Shown here: positions 1-11,900 of the stretch, piece by piece
Numbering within the stretch: position 1 is the first letter of the stretch
How the letters are laid out: each line of letters starts with the position of its first letter
Source: Chrysomallon squamiferum
Lineage: Eukaryota; Mollusca; Gastropoda; Neomphalida; Peltospiridae
Direction: 5' to 3'
DNA length: 64,000 bases
Assembly: GCA_012295275.1 (NCBI GenBank)
Contig: CM022672.1
Span: 9,485,404-9,549,403 of the forward strand
Translations under genes and position numbers: made by a program
The notes under the pieces: model-generated
What the model was told of the DNA's origin: nothing
Seen by the model: the letters and a program-made list of their open reading frames with translations, nothing else
Databases searched by the model: none

Positions 1-480
1 TTTTATTATTTTTTTTTTTTTTTTTATTTTTTTAATTTTTTTATATATATCACATTGAATCTAGAGAGTGTACACATCTTTCTTCTTATTATTATTGTTT
101 TCTTTTGTGTTTTTTTCTTCTTTCTTCTTCTTTTTCTTTTTCTTTGTTCTTCGTTGTTGTTGCTCTTCTTCTTCTTTGTCCTTTTGAGAATCTGAAGTTT
201 GTTCATAATGTTTTCTTTTTATTTATAGTGTTGGTTTGCACTGCTCTTGTTACAGTTCTTGTATTACTGATGTTGGTGTTACTGCAGCTGGTGTATTTCA
301 TTTGTTTCACAAAACCATCGCTTTTCATCATTTAGACATTTGTTAACAGAGAAAATCAAAACAATTTGTCTATATCGGTTAATGTTAATGTAATTTTATT
401 TCTCACACACATACACATCCCCCCGTTCCCCCTCCAAACCTTACTCCCACCCACCGTCTCTTCGTCTGCACAATTAAATC
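1..480. repeat. T-rich and CTT-rich low-complexity DNA
   Basis: Runs of T, CTT and GTT over the first 250 bases grade into AT-rich unique sequence and a C-rich patch at 415-455. No gene seen. Confidence 0.75.
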
Positions 481-484
481 TGTG

Positions 485-1012
485 TTAGCCGTGACAAGAA
501 GCCATCAGATTGGCAACCAGGAAAATTACCTTTTCAGAATATTTCCCAGAGGTACGCGTGGTGTGTTCACCGCCGTAGAGACGGTTGCAGACGACAACTA
601 ATTTACAAAATGAAATCACGTACCGACTCGATGCAGTAGGTTTTAGTGATGACAAAGGTTTGTTAATCTCGTTCAGTGTAATGGCTCCCAGCGATATCGG
701 TAAATCTGAATCAGAAACTTTGTTAGGGCTGTACTCATGATTGTATCGGTATATTTCAATAATGTAACGAGTGGATAACTCAATAATGGACTGTACTTTG
801 TCTAATGTATATAGGGAAACACTTGTAATAAATTCTAACACGTGTAATAAATAGTAGCACTGCATGGAAGTTAGCTGGTTTGTTCGTGGTGTGAGTGATG
901 GGGAATTATTTATGTAGCCAACTGCAGTTTCAGAAATGACCGAGTATTTTGTAACGTTCAGATTTATATGAAAATATGTGATGTGTATATTGTCTGAAAG
1001 ATAATGAAACAA
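485..1012 (-). other. Unassigned open frame, 175 codons, not recognised
   Basis: The longest open frame outside the two genes that is not simple repeat. It has an ordinary amino-acid mix with no homopolymers, but no motif, signal peptide or domain I recognise. Its surroundings (TC-rich and T-rich DNA) give no promoter or splice support. It may be a chance frame, a lineage-specific exon or a remnant of something older. I do not assign a function. Confidence 0.15.
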
Positions 1013-1099
1013 TGTTCGATGTAAATGTTAAAATTATCTAATTAATTATTCTCCAGATAATTACCGTGTTAGTGTTGTCTGAACCAGAGAAAATACAAT

Positions 1100-1490
1100 T
1101 CTCTGAATCTTTCTTTCTTTCTTTTTCTAATAGTCTTTCTTTTTCTCTCTTTCTTTCTTTTCTTTATCGCTTTATCTGTTTATCTCTCTGTCTGGATATA
1201 GGTATGTGCCTCTATCCATCCATCTGTCTCTCTATCCATATATCTATCTATCCATCCGTCCATCTATATGTCTGTATATCTATCTATCTTTCTACCGATC
1301 TAAACATATATCCATCTATCTATCCATCTATATGTACATCTACCATTATATCCACCCATCTATCTTTCTATTTGTCTATCTGTCTGTCTCTTTATGTGTC
1401 TGTCCTTCCTTTTGTGTCTAGTACGTGTGACTCTGTCTCTCTCTTCATTCTTTCTCTCAGTGAGATTTTTCTCTTTCTTGTCTCTTTATA
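1100..1490. repeat. Degenerate pyrimidine (TTTC, TCTA, TCCA) tetranucleotide array
   Basis: TTTC-type units at 1105-1165 pass into TCTA/TCCA/TCTG units to about 1395 and TC-rich sequence to 1490. Open frames across it are repeat artefacts rich in Ser, Ile and Leu. Confidence 0.85.
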
Positions 1491-1663
1491 ATAACAGACG
1501 CTGTTACTTGTACTGATAATTTTTCTGTCAATTTGTTATTTCAATTTACACGACTAATAATAACTAAGATTGCATCTTTATTTCATTTTCTGTTAAAAGC
1601 AGAATAATAATGAAAATCACATACCGATTCTGTATTGCAGAAATATTCATAAAAGGGAGACCT

Positions 1664-1697
1664 TAATAATAATAATAATAATAACAACAACAACAAC

Positions 1698-1744
<47 letters not shown>

Positions 1745-1756
1745 TAACAATAATGA
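1664..1756. repeat. (TAA)n microsatellite with CAA interruptions
   Basis: Trinucleotide array with an internal (CAA)n block at about 1684-1700. Confidence 0.95.
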
Positions 1757-1759
1757 TAA

Positions 1760-3500
1760 ATTATATTTGTAAACCATTAAGTTTTCTAAATAGAGCCTAA
1801 ACATTTTTTTAAAAATTATATAATCATCTCTCGAGTTCACTTCTAAGTATTGCCATCTTTATTTGCTTGGTGACATTTGAATAATTTTTCTGTCAAGTTA
1901 AAATACGAGGACTGATTTTAGAATCAGAAAAGGACTAGAAAAGATTTTGCTTTCGGCAGTTTAACCAGAAATTTTTTCTGCGCTTCATGACAAAAGCAAA
2001 ATAACTGTCCTGAAGGCATCAATATTTCCTCACTTGTTAAACCAGTAGCGGTTTATCGAAGGGTTCACATTTGCGATTCTCCGTCGCTTATTAGCGTTGT
2101 TTTGGTGCACAAGAAGATACCTTACTTACACTTGGATTCTACAGCGACACATCTCCGACAACTTCGGCATTCAGTGAAGACATCATTAGTCACTGCAGCT
2201 TTTATGTTCAACGACATATGTTAAAATATTCCATCTCTGGCGAGTCAACATCGTTATCGCGTTCTCGTGGAAATCACGTTTGGCTAATAATGAACACGTG
2301 ATAACGTAGAAATCATGTTTTATTAATTAATAGATAGATAATTATAATAATAAAACAGAGACAATGTTTTGGGGGTTTTTGTTGAGGTATTTGTTTATGC
2401 ATGTGTTATTTGGTATATGCATATATATATATATGTGTGTGTGTATGTATCTATGTCTATATGTGTGTGTGAGTGTGTTTGTATGTGCGTTTATAAGTTA
2501 AAGTGCGTTTTATCTATCTATTTATGTATACCTTTCATTTAACTTCCATATTATTTTATGCTTATATAACCAATCGTTCGCTGCCCACCAGATAATGAAG
2601 CACATACGAATTCAAACAATCCAAAATTAACATGAAGATTTATTTATTCACTATAAATTTGCGAAAACCACGAGCATAATTTCTAACTGTTGTGTGGAAT
2701 CTTCAAACATAGTTCACTGCTGTTGAAAATGCTTGTAGGAAATGAATGCAGCTTTGACTCTTTTGATAAATCTTGTTTCTCTAGGACTAAGCTCGTACTT
2801 TTGTTCGAGCTGTTGGCATGGATTCTGAATTAGCTCGTTCATATCCAATTAAGTTCAAAGATGTAGTTCCTAGCACGCAATGCTGTAGCCAGGAATGTCT
2901 TAGCCTTGGGCCACGGTGAAAGAGACAACACAGAAAGAGAAAATTGAACGTTTTTACAGAAAGATGAGAAGATAAAGAAACAATATAAGTGCACTAAAGA
3001 GACTTGCTGCTTAATTTGCGGACAAAGTTTAAAAAAACACCCAAAAAACCACCAAAGATATCCGAGTTTTTCCTTTAATTGTATGTCATAGAATTTTCTT
3101 CATACTTCCGAGTTTTTACTTTCATTTAGATGTGTTTGCAGTTGTATGTTTTTCATAAGTCTGAGTTTTCCATTTCCGTTAAATCTGTTTATAACTACGT
3201 CAACGAATTTTCTTGATAAAAGAAAATCATTTGATTTCTACTTCTTATAGCGTTAAATGGATTGTTATAAACGGAGTTTTTCTATAATTTTCGTGATGAT
3301 CATGACTGCGTTGAAAAGCAAATGATATTATAGAATACTTAGTTTTAATCAGTTAGTTTGCTTTCTTTTTGTTTTTGTTATTTTTTTCTACAGTAATGAA
3401 ATTCTGTTAATTTGTTTCAGAATATTTTATGAAATTTAAATAAGAATCATTCACAACGGCAAATAATTTTATTTTAATGTTAGAATGAATATTTTTAAAT
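1760..3500. other. Unique AT-rich DNA upstream of the GPCR
   Basis: Mostly non-repetitive, apart from a TA/TG run at 2419-2490. It may contain the promoter and first non-coding exon of the receptor, but neither could be placed. CACGTG occurs at 2295-2300. Confidence 0.5.
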
Positions 3501-3512
3501 TTTTATTTTCAG
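3500..3512 (+). promoter_or_regulatory. Possible 3' splice acceptor in the GPCR 5'UTR
   Basis: A T-rich tract ending in TTTTATTTTCAG lies about 130 bases before the receptor ATG. It fits an acceptor for a 5'UTR exon beginning near 3513, an arrangement common in GPCR genes with an intronless coding region. No upstream donor exon could be identified, so this is inference. Confidence 0.35.
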
Positions 3513-3619
3513 ATTTTATCTACAAACAAAAGAAAAGTAATCTTCGTCAGCTGTGATCCAGCATGGTCGTGTTCTACTTGTAGAGACGCCAACAGATTCT
3601 AATATTTAATCATCTTGTG

Positions 3620-3630
3620 TTTACGTCATC
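3620..3630 (+). promoter_or_regulatory. CRE-like site (TTACGTCAT) just before the receptor ATG
   Basis: TTACGTCAT is one mismatch from a full CREB/ATF site. It lies 13 bases before the start codon, within the presumed 5'UTR, so a role as a promoter element would require a transcription start very close to it. Sequence match only. Confidence 0.2.
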
Positions 3631-3642
3631 AGCGGCTGCATC

Positions 3643-4887
3643 ATGTCGACCTCCAGCGGCTACGTGGCTGTCGTCGAATTCGCGGAGAACTCGAGCCCGG
3701 CTGTTGTGATCCAGACTCAGCTGAGTACAACGTTCAATCCGCTGCTCATCCCCCACAGAGAGCAGGACCAGGTGATGCGACTCACCTGGCTCATGGTGCT
3801 GTTTGTCCTGATGTACTCCATCATTTTCATTCTCGGAGTGACGGGAAACACTCTCGTTGTGTTCATCGTTATACGAAACAAAGCCATGCAGACAATCACC
3901 AACATTTTCATCACGAATCTAGCCATTTCGGATATACTTATGTGTCTGCTGGCAGTTCCCTTCACACCCATTTCTTACTTCCTCAATTCGTGGATCTTCG
4001 GAGAAGGTCTCTGCCATATCGTACCCATGATCCTTTGCATCAGCGTGTACGTGTCGACTCTGACCTCGACGGCTATTGCAGTAGACCGATACTTTGTCAT
4101 TGTGTACCCTTTCAAGCCCAGAATGAAGATTTACATGTGCGTTCTCATGATAATTGCCATATGGATTATATCAGTGTCCATATCCCTGCCTCTGGGAATA
4201 TACCACGAAGTACAGGAGTCAGGAAACAACAGCAACAGCTTCGCATGCTCCGAGAAGTGGCCACGTCCCCAGGCGCGGCAGTTCTTCACGGTAACAAGTC
4301 TTGTGTTGCAGTATATTGTGCCTTGTAGCATCATCACCTACTGCTACACGATGGTCTCGCTAGCTTTGAAAAAAAGAGTCAAAGTAAAAATAGGAAGCGG
4401 AAGCAGAACGAGGGAGAGAGACGAACTGGAAACCAAAAGAAAAAAGAGGACAAACAAAATGCTGATAGCCATGGTTACGATATTTGTTTGCTGTTGGCTG
4501 CCTCTGAACATCGTCCATCTTGTACGAGAGTACGAAAGTTCTGTTGACGATTGGTTCTATTTCACACTGACGTTTTTCGTGTCTCACGTTATTGCCATGA
4601 GCTCCACCATTTACAATCCATTTCTCTACGCTTGGATGAACGAAAATTTCAAAAAGGAGTTCAGACAGGTGGTGCCGTGTTTTTTCTTAGGTAGTCAGCA
4701 TACGACGACAAACAGCAGCTACACGCAGTACACCAACGTCGACACGCAGCCGTCTGTAATTATCAACAGATCTCCCATTAAAAACGGGAACGACAATTGT
4801 GCTAAAGAAACGAAGGCCATATACGACGCCGATTCTGAAAAGGTCCATTTAAATATTGCGGAAGAGGAAAAGGATGAGACAACATGA
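3643..4887 (+). CDS. Neuropeptide GPCR, short neuropeptide F / prolactin-releasing-peptide receptor type
   Basis: A 414-residue class A (rhodopsin-like) receptor encoded without an intron. Seven hydrophobic segments are visible (roughly residues 48-76, 84-108, 122-146, 162-184, 214-240, 271-294, 305-331). Family marks: N69 in GNT (TM1), NLAISD with D97 (TM2), C124 and C202 for the TM3-ECL2 disulfide, DRY at 148-150, CWLP at 284-287 (TM6), NPFLY at 325-329 (TM7), and C346 as a likely palmitoylation site. N16 and N195 are glycosylation sequons. DRYFVIVYPFKPRMK after TM3, CSEKWP in ECL2, KKRTNKMLIAMV entering TM6 and YNPFLYAWMNENFKKEF match invertebrate sNPF receptors best from memory, with NPY and PrRP receptors close behind. 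It should sit in the plasma membrane of neurons or target cells and respond to an RFamide-type peptide (inference). The C-tail is Ser/Thr-rich. The start is the first ATG after an in-frame upstream region without similarity, giving a normal-length N-terminus. The exact ligand class is uncertain; GPCR identity is not. Confidence 0.93.
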   Translation: MSTSSGYVAVVEFAENSSPAVVIQTQLSTTFNPLLIPHREQDQVMRLTWLMVLFVLMYSIIFILGVTGNTLVVFIVIRNKAMQTITNIFITNLAISDILMCLLAVPFTPISYFLNSWIFGEGLCHIVPMILCISVYVSTLTSTAIAVDRYFVIVYPFKPRMKIYMCVLMIIAIWIISVSISLPLGIYHEVQESGNNSNSFACSEKWPRPQARQFFTVTSLVLQYIVPCSIITYCYTMVSLALKKRVKVKIGSGSRTRERDELETKRKKRTNKMLIAMVTIFVCCWLPLNIVHLVREYESSVDDWFYFTLTFFVSHVIAMSSTIYNPFLYAWMNENFKKEFRQVVPCFFLGSQHTTTNSSYTQYTNVDTQPSVIINRSPIKNGNDNCAKETKAIYDADSEKVHLNIAEEEKDETT

Positions 4888-5690
4888 CCTGGAGGTCATT
4901 AAAAGGGAAACAACCTTGCAATGCCTTTCTTTTCCTGTAAAAAAAAACAAAAACATATCTGCTTCTTACCTTCTACACTGGACATTCGAGCAATGACAAC
5001 TTGCCATGATTTCAGTGTTACTGGAAAGAAATCTACTGACAAGACGTGACGGTTGTTGGGTGCTTTATGTTTTTAGATTCTGTATAACAAACATATAGTC
5101 CATGATCATGGCGTATGGTCACAGAAATATTGCAAAGAGGCATTACGCAGTAACTATTCAGGATGGTAGATGCATGTTCGTTAGGAAGTTATAATCAGCA
5201 TGCGATATGTGTCTGTTAGCTCTTGCTATGTTATTACTTCTGAGACGACGCCTATACTGATGGATTGTATGTGTATGTAAAGAGCTTATGACTTCCTTAA
5301 TATGAAACTGAATGCTGATTTAGACACAACTGAAAGGCAGCTCGTAAATAGGAAGCATCATTAACAAAACGGAGAAAAGAAAAAAAAACAAATCAGCTCG
5401 ATGTTACGACCCTGATTCGGTTGCTCATTAGCTGACACGTGCGTTACAAGTCGTTCATCAAAAAACAGATAATTAGATTTTATCTCGTCTCCGAAATCTT
5501 TTGTACGTTGCCTTCGGGGCAACACGCCATCCATACTGCACGATTGTTGATATCACTAATTATTTATGACAGATGATTTCCGTTCTCTTTTCACCATTAT
5601 ACGCATGTACTGTTGTCAAAGCTTTCGTTATTGGTTCATCACAGAACACGGATACCAATGAATAATAACAATAATAATAATAAATAATTT
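4888..5690 (+). other. Probable 3'UTR of the GPCR with a candidate poly(A) signal near 5679
   Basis: About 800 bases of non-repetitive sequence follow the stop codon. The first clear AATAAA downstream is at 5679-5684, but it sits inside a TAA-rich stretch, so its use is uncertain. No second reading frame of note is seen here. Confidence 0.3.
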
Positions 5691-6129
5691 CATTATCTTT
5701 GTTTCCGTAAGGTTATAACGTGAATCCTGTTTCGCTAACTAGTTATAAATGCAAATGCTTTTTTTTTTTTTTTTTTTTTTCACATTCTGCTTCAGATTGT
5801 TAAATGTTTTCGTTCTAAACAACACGCTTATACATAACTGCAGATAAGTTACATCAACTGGATAGATTTATTTATTTTCTATAGAAAATGAAATGTCAAA
5901 GAAATACTTATCGTCGGTCGTGTGTGTCTGAAAAAGCGGTTCTGAATGCTGAATGAGAAATGTATATTTGACGACAATGACAAGAGATACTGTTACGGTA
6001 ACATGATCGTTTCTACAGCGTCAATCTTTTCGCTATGTGTTTTCCATTTATAAAGTTCCATCTTCTTTAAGAATAGATATTAATTTCGTTTATTTATTTA
6101 TTTATCCGTTTGTTTGTTTACTGGTTTGT

Positions 6130-6130
<1 letters not shown>

Positions 6131-6164
<34 letters not shown>

Positions 6165-6214
6165 CAATAATAATAATGACGATGATAATTGTTATTATAA
6201 TGATGATGATGATG

Positions 6215-6282
<68 letters not shown>

Positions 6283-6284
6283 AT
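6131..6284. repeat. (TAA)n - (GAT)n - (TTA)n compound array
   Basis: AAT units, then GAT units near 6178-6218, then TTA/ATT units to about 6284. The change of strand sense from TAA to TTA lets single strands fold into an imperfect hairpin. Confidence 0.9.
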
Positions 6285-7324
6285 ATAACTATTACAATTA
6301 GATAGACAAAAAATAAAAATAAAAATATTTTCACATTACGACCAAGAATGAAATTAATCTTTATATAAGTCATATTATTACCAAATACTGAAAATCAGGC
6401 TGTTATTATTATTATTACAGTTTCGTTTCGTTTACATGATTTCAGTGGCTAATTAATGACTTCAACAGTAAAATAATTTACAATATATTATGTGTTTCTT
6501 TTTGTTTTTTTACATTCCATTATGTAGGCCTAATTATATTCATTTTCTGCATCACAGTATCACGTACTGTTTTGTAAATGAACTTATTAATATATGTTTT
6601 AATTTTTTTTTTTTTATTTATTATAGAAAATATACAAAACTTTGACAAACTGCCACTATTTCAGCGCCAACTTGCACATGCATGTTTTTTTCTTCTTCAT
6701 TTGCTTATCTTTATACGATACTTTTCTGAACAGATCGTTGATGCATGTGTCTGTCTGTGTGTCTGCTTGTGTGTCTGCGTGTATGTGCGTGTGCGTATGT
6801 ATATGTCTATGTCTTCATAAGTATACGTGTGCGTATGAATATAAATGTGTATATTACATGTGCATACATGTGTGCGTGTGTATGTATTCGGGGTTTTGAG
6901 AATATATTTCTGCTATTTATTTTTATAGCTAAAAAAAAAAGAAGAAAGATGATCATTATGAACAAAACAGCTAACAGTTCTGGTTATCACTTCGGTTATT
7001 TTTGGATCACAAATATTGCCAAATGTTTCATTCATTCATTCTGTGATTGATGAATATCGTACAGTTCTTTGTATTAAAACGTTAAAATAGAAGAAACACA
7101 ATTACGTGTTTTCTGAATCAAAGCAAAGTCTGTTTACTTCTTCGTTCGAGAGCATATGTTTCAAACAGTACGTTGATGTTTGAAACATTTATATACTGTC
7201 GGTCTGCAGTTTCGTTTTATACTTCAATTTTATCATTTGTTGGTTTGTTTGTTTATTGTTATGAATTGTTTCTGTTAAATATTGTTGTTATGTACTGATA
7301 TCAAGACAGAGTTTCTTGATATCT

Positions 7325-7329
7325 ATACA

Positions 7330-7362
<33 letters not shown>
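7325..7362. repeat. (ATAC)n microsatellite
   Basis: About eight uninterrupted ACAT units followed by a short AT run. Confidence 0.95.
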
Positions 7363-7366
<4 letters not shown>

Positions 7367-8874
7367 GTAAAATCAATAACAAAATGAGATATTTAAATAA
7401 TTAAAATTAATTAAACAAATAAATAAATAAAAATAATAAAAAAGTAAAGTCTCTAATTATCTTAACTAATCGTCTATAATTATTTCAAACAAGCTTCAAC
7501 CGTTTTTTAATAATATATTAAAGAACAAGACCCATTTAAAATGAATGATCTTTCTTACTTTATTTTTAACAGTTTAACGAATTTTGAAAAAAAAAAAAAA
7601 GAAATTGTATAAAAATATAATTTTACAAAAACTAGTAATTCCGTCCTCTCCACATTGATATATCACTATGCTTTGACTTAGAGTAATTCCACTTTGACGA
7701 AAACTATTAATGTCATCTAGATCTTTATTTTTCTTTTTTAGGTTGCTATTTAATCTGCTCTATTGTAAACTATATTAGGCTTGGCATTTCAAATTAAATC
7801 ATTAAAATCATTAAAACATCATTAAAAACTGAAAAAAATGTAATACAGATTTTTAGAGTATTTAAAAAAAATAATAATAACAATTGTTTCATACAAAGCG
7901 GAAATCTATTCAGGAATATTTAGCTTTTTATTTTATTTTATTTTTTTTAATTATTTATATTTATTTTTTTTTTTTTTTTTTTGGGGTACTGATTTATAAA
8001 AACATGTTTTGTGGTTTTGAATATTGATTTAAAACAACAGTAATAAAACTTTTTATTATTATTATTTGGGATGACAGATTTCAAAAGCAAATTGTTATTT
8101 CGGCTAAAGATTAATTATAAAATAAAAAAAAAATTAAAAATTATTTCGGTAATGATATTGACAACATCTTTTTCATATTGATAATGACTTGAAAAACATT
8201 TTTAAAAAGTTTTGGATAATTATAAAAAAAGAAAAAAAAAAAAAAAAAAAAAAAAAACAGCAACAACAAAAAACAACACGTTTTTATTTTGAACGTTAAA
8301 TTGGAAAAAATGTTTTTTTATTTTGCATAATATACTGAAAAAAAAATGCTATTTTCGGTAATGATATTGATTTTTTTTTTTTTTTTTTCATAATCATTTT
8401 TATTTTGGATATGTTAGTGAATATCATGAAACTCTGTCTTGAATGTAATTAGTATTTTTTGTGAATTAAATAATATATTATAATATATGTATATATATAG
8501 TGTAAATACTTTAAGCTGTTGACAAGAAATACATATAAGTATATTAGAATGTGCATCCGCTGCCATACTCAAGTTATATATGGAATCAGTAAGTTCATTT
8601 ACGTCCATGCACTGTTATATCGGTATGTTGTCAAAGTAAACCAGTTATCAGGCGTATTATATATGTACGTTCAAATATTCTGTCATGTCACCTGTAACTA
8701 TGTTTATTGAAAATAAATATTTTTAAAAATCCATGATATTTTGGTATTTATTGCATTTGTTTTTTTTTTGTTTTGTTTTTTTGGCAATTTCGTATTCTTA
8801 CTGATTGTAATGTATTCTTATCTCAATCTAATTTTGACTATCTATCGCAAATATTTTTATCCTAAAATGTTTTA

Positions 8875-8875
<1 letters not shown>
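7363..8875. other. AT-rich spacer with A and T tracts
   Basis: No gene seen. Contains an A tract at about 8230-8257 and T tracts near 7970 and 8371; the remainder is unique AT-rich DNA. Confidence 0.6.

Positions 8876-8878
<3 letters not shown>

Positions 8879-8964
<86 letters not shown>
8879..8964. repeat. (CT)n microsatellite
   Basis: About 43 uninterrupted CT dinucleotides. Confidence 0.97.
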
Positions 8965-8965
<1 letters not shown>

Positions 8966-8968
<3 letters not shown>

Positions 8969-11900
8969 GATTAGGTTTCTTCTCTAAGTATCTTTCATTC
9001 TGTTTTCTCAAAGTAATCGTATGTCCATCTGTCACACTCCACACTATTTCAGATTATTTTACATTGGTGAGAAATATCTATTTGAAAGAAAATCTAAATA
9101 TATTAATAGTATATACAGTTATATTATAAAAACTGACTTAATCTCTAAAATACAAGTGAGATGAGTTCACATGAAGAATTTTGGATCACGGAACTGATCC
9201 GTCAAGTAGTTATTCTCTTATTTCACCCGCTCTAGACCGTGCCCCAAAGTCAAAAACTTGTTTCTTATGTATGGAAAAGTCATTACTTTCTGATAATCGA
9301 TAGTATTGCACCATTCTGATGGGGTTGCAAGTTACTATTGGTCTTTTAAATTTTTAAATGTTATGTTTTATTATATATATATATATATTTTTTTTTTTTT
9401 ACTTTTTTTTTACTTTTATGTAAGAATTGTGTGACAAACAGTACATTGGTTGTTGTTTTCTTTTAGAAAAACAAATATATTTGACACTTCTTAACTACAA
9501 AATTTATAATCAGGCGTATTAAAAACAAAAAATAGACGTTCTTAATGTTTTTCGTTCAGGCTCATGTGAACACATCTGAATTCGATCAACAGAAATGCAG
9601 CAGTAGATAACTACATTATTCTGTCGAACAAATTGTACCAGAAGAAGTAGCAACAACGTTTAGCTCTTTTGGCAAGATGATGTTTATGACGTGGTCGATA
9701 ATAATGCGTTATTTGTGTGAACCATGGTGGCAATGTAGTACCTCTGCTATACATATGAAATATATTTCCAGAGTTCAGAAAATGACTTCGGAAACATTTA
9801 AGAAGAAAGTGCTCGCTAACGGTACATTTATAGGAGTTTCGTGATGACGTCTTCATTCTCTTGTTCCTTACAGTTCACTCATGCCTGCCGGGTTGGTGGA
9901 AATTGTCTTTGGAGCCTGATTAGAAAATAACTGCCAATCACATTAAGCCCATCGTATACAGAACTGATGTGAATGTTATTGTTTTGAAAACACGCCACCA
10001 GCCAAAAGTTACTCGCTACTTGTAATCGTTTTGCACGTTTTCCCACTAACTCTCTGCTTGTAATGAGTAAAATGATCAGACACTCGAGTCTGGAAATCAG
10101 CACTTTTTGACCGAGGTAGCAAAACTAGGATGTTAGAGTGTGTGGGTGTGTGTGAGTGTGAGTGTGAGTGCGCGCATGCGTGCGTTCATGCCTGTATAAT
10201 GTATGTAAATGTGTGTGAGACTTTATTTAGAGAGAGATACACAGATAGAAATATAGGTAGATAGAGAGGCAGATAGACAGACTGAAAGACAGACAAACAA
10301 GAAAATAAACTGGGTGACAGTCATCTATACGTGATAAGAAAATGACGTGAAATAAGCTATTAAAAAAAACAAAAAACACAAAAAAAAAAAGTGACTGCTT
10401 AAAATCACCGACTGACATTCTCTGTATTAAAACAAATAATTCTCCAGAGAAGACATTTCTCATGACGTAGCTCATTTATCATTTATAATGGTGTTGGTGT
10501 TTGTGGCTTGCACGATTCCAAGTCTATTCCCTCTGGCGACAATGTTAATATTTCCCAATACAACTGATAAAAGCGACGCCATTTAGCCATTGTTGTTATG
10601 CATATATTTAGAGAGTTGACTATTTACATTTCATTTCATTGAGGTATAAGTTTCATAATGCATGGATTTTAAAATGTACTGATTTGCAAACTTTGCTGCT
10701 CTCGTCTCCCTCGAGTCCACTGCGTAACACAGAGGCATTAAATGGAAGAAAGCAAATCCGCTGAGTTTCGGTAAATAATTATTTTTGTTATTGTTAATGG
10801 TGAAAGCCATGCTAGTCTTTGTTATATTTTGTTAAGCATAGAAATCTCATTAACGACAATTTTGTTTGTTTCTTTTCTTTCTTCTTCTTTTTTTTTTTTT
10901 TAATCAAAAAGAAAAAAGAAGAAAAAAAAATCAATTAAAATTGTTATTATTAGCGTTATAAATTTATAAGTAAATTACTAATATTTATATCATTGTGCTT
11001 TGATAAATTCATTATTATCGACTTATAACTAGTTTATAAATAAATTAATAATACTTACATCAATTACGCATGTGATAAATTTGTGACTACCAACTTTTAT
11101 GAACCTCAGAATATATTTATGTAATAATTATGTGACGAGACTATATCCGTCACACTGAATACTCAACAAGCTGAGAAATCAGTTGATAAAAACCATCATT
11201 ACTTATATGAAATTGCACACGTCGTATTAGATATATATTACATTCAAGAACAGAATTATGATTATATTATTACGAATTTGAAATATTATCCGTTTCATTA
11301 ATCAAAAAATAAGTTCAGAAAATAACTGATAATAATTATGTTAGAACTACATCTGGCAAAATTATTACGTAACAAGAATACTTTGATTATGACAAAAATT
11401 AAATATACATTTATATGAAATTGCATCTGTCATATCGATTTGTGCTTATTTTTGGAACTGTTACTTGAATGCTAATGCCCAGTGCAGATTCTAATGTAAA
11501 TTTTTACTTTATTGTTATATCGAAGTTATTTTTTATTGATATCTATGGTCATTTATTTAGAATATTTTTCTCGTTTCCATTAAATCATTTCTCGGTTATT
11601 TTGTGCTTCGCCGATCCGACGGCTCCAAGAATTTGATTAATAAGCTTTTCTTCTCCCCAAAAACAAAACTAACCGGTTAAAGTGAAATTCAAATGTCACT
11701 GTTTATGTAAAATATCATATGAATGTCATGAGAGATTTTTATGGGTTTTACTTGTTCGTACGATTATAAATATGTCTTATTGTGGGGGTTTTTAATATCT
11801 GAACATTAAATTATTTTTTACTTAATTGACCATGAAGCATTAGGCAGCAGTTCAGAGATATTTCGCTCGACAAAGGTTTTTTTTTTCCCTACGTATGGAA

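Noticed and set aside
3615-4328. 237-codon frame overlapping the GPCR in another register
   Set aside because: Shadow of the receptor reading frame, His/Arg-rich and without a domain.
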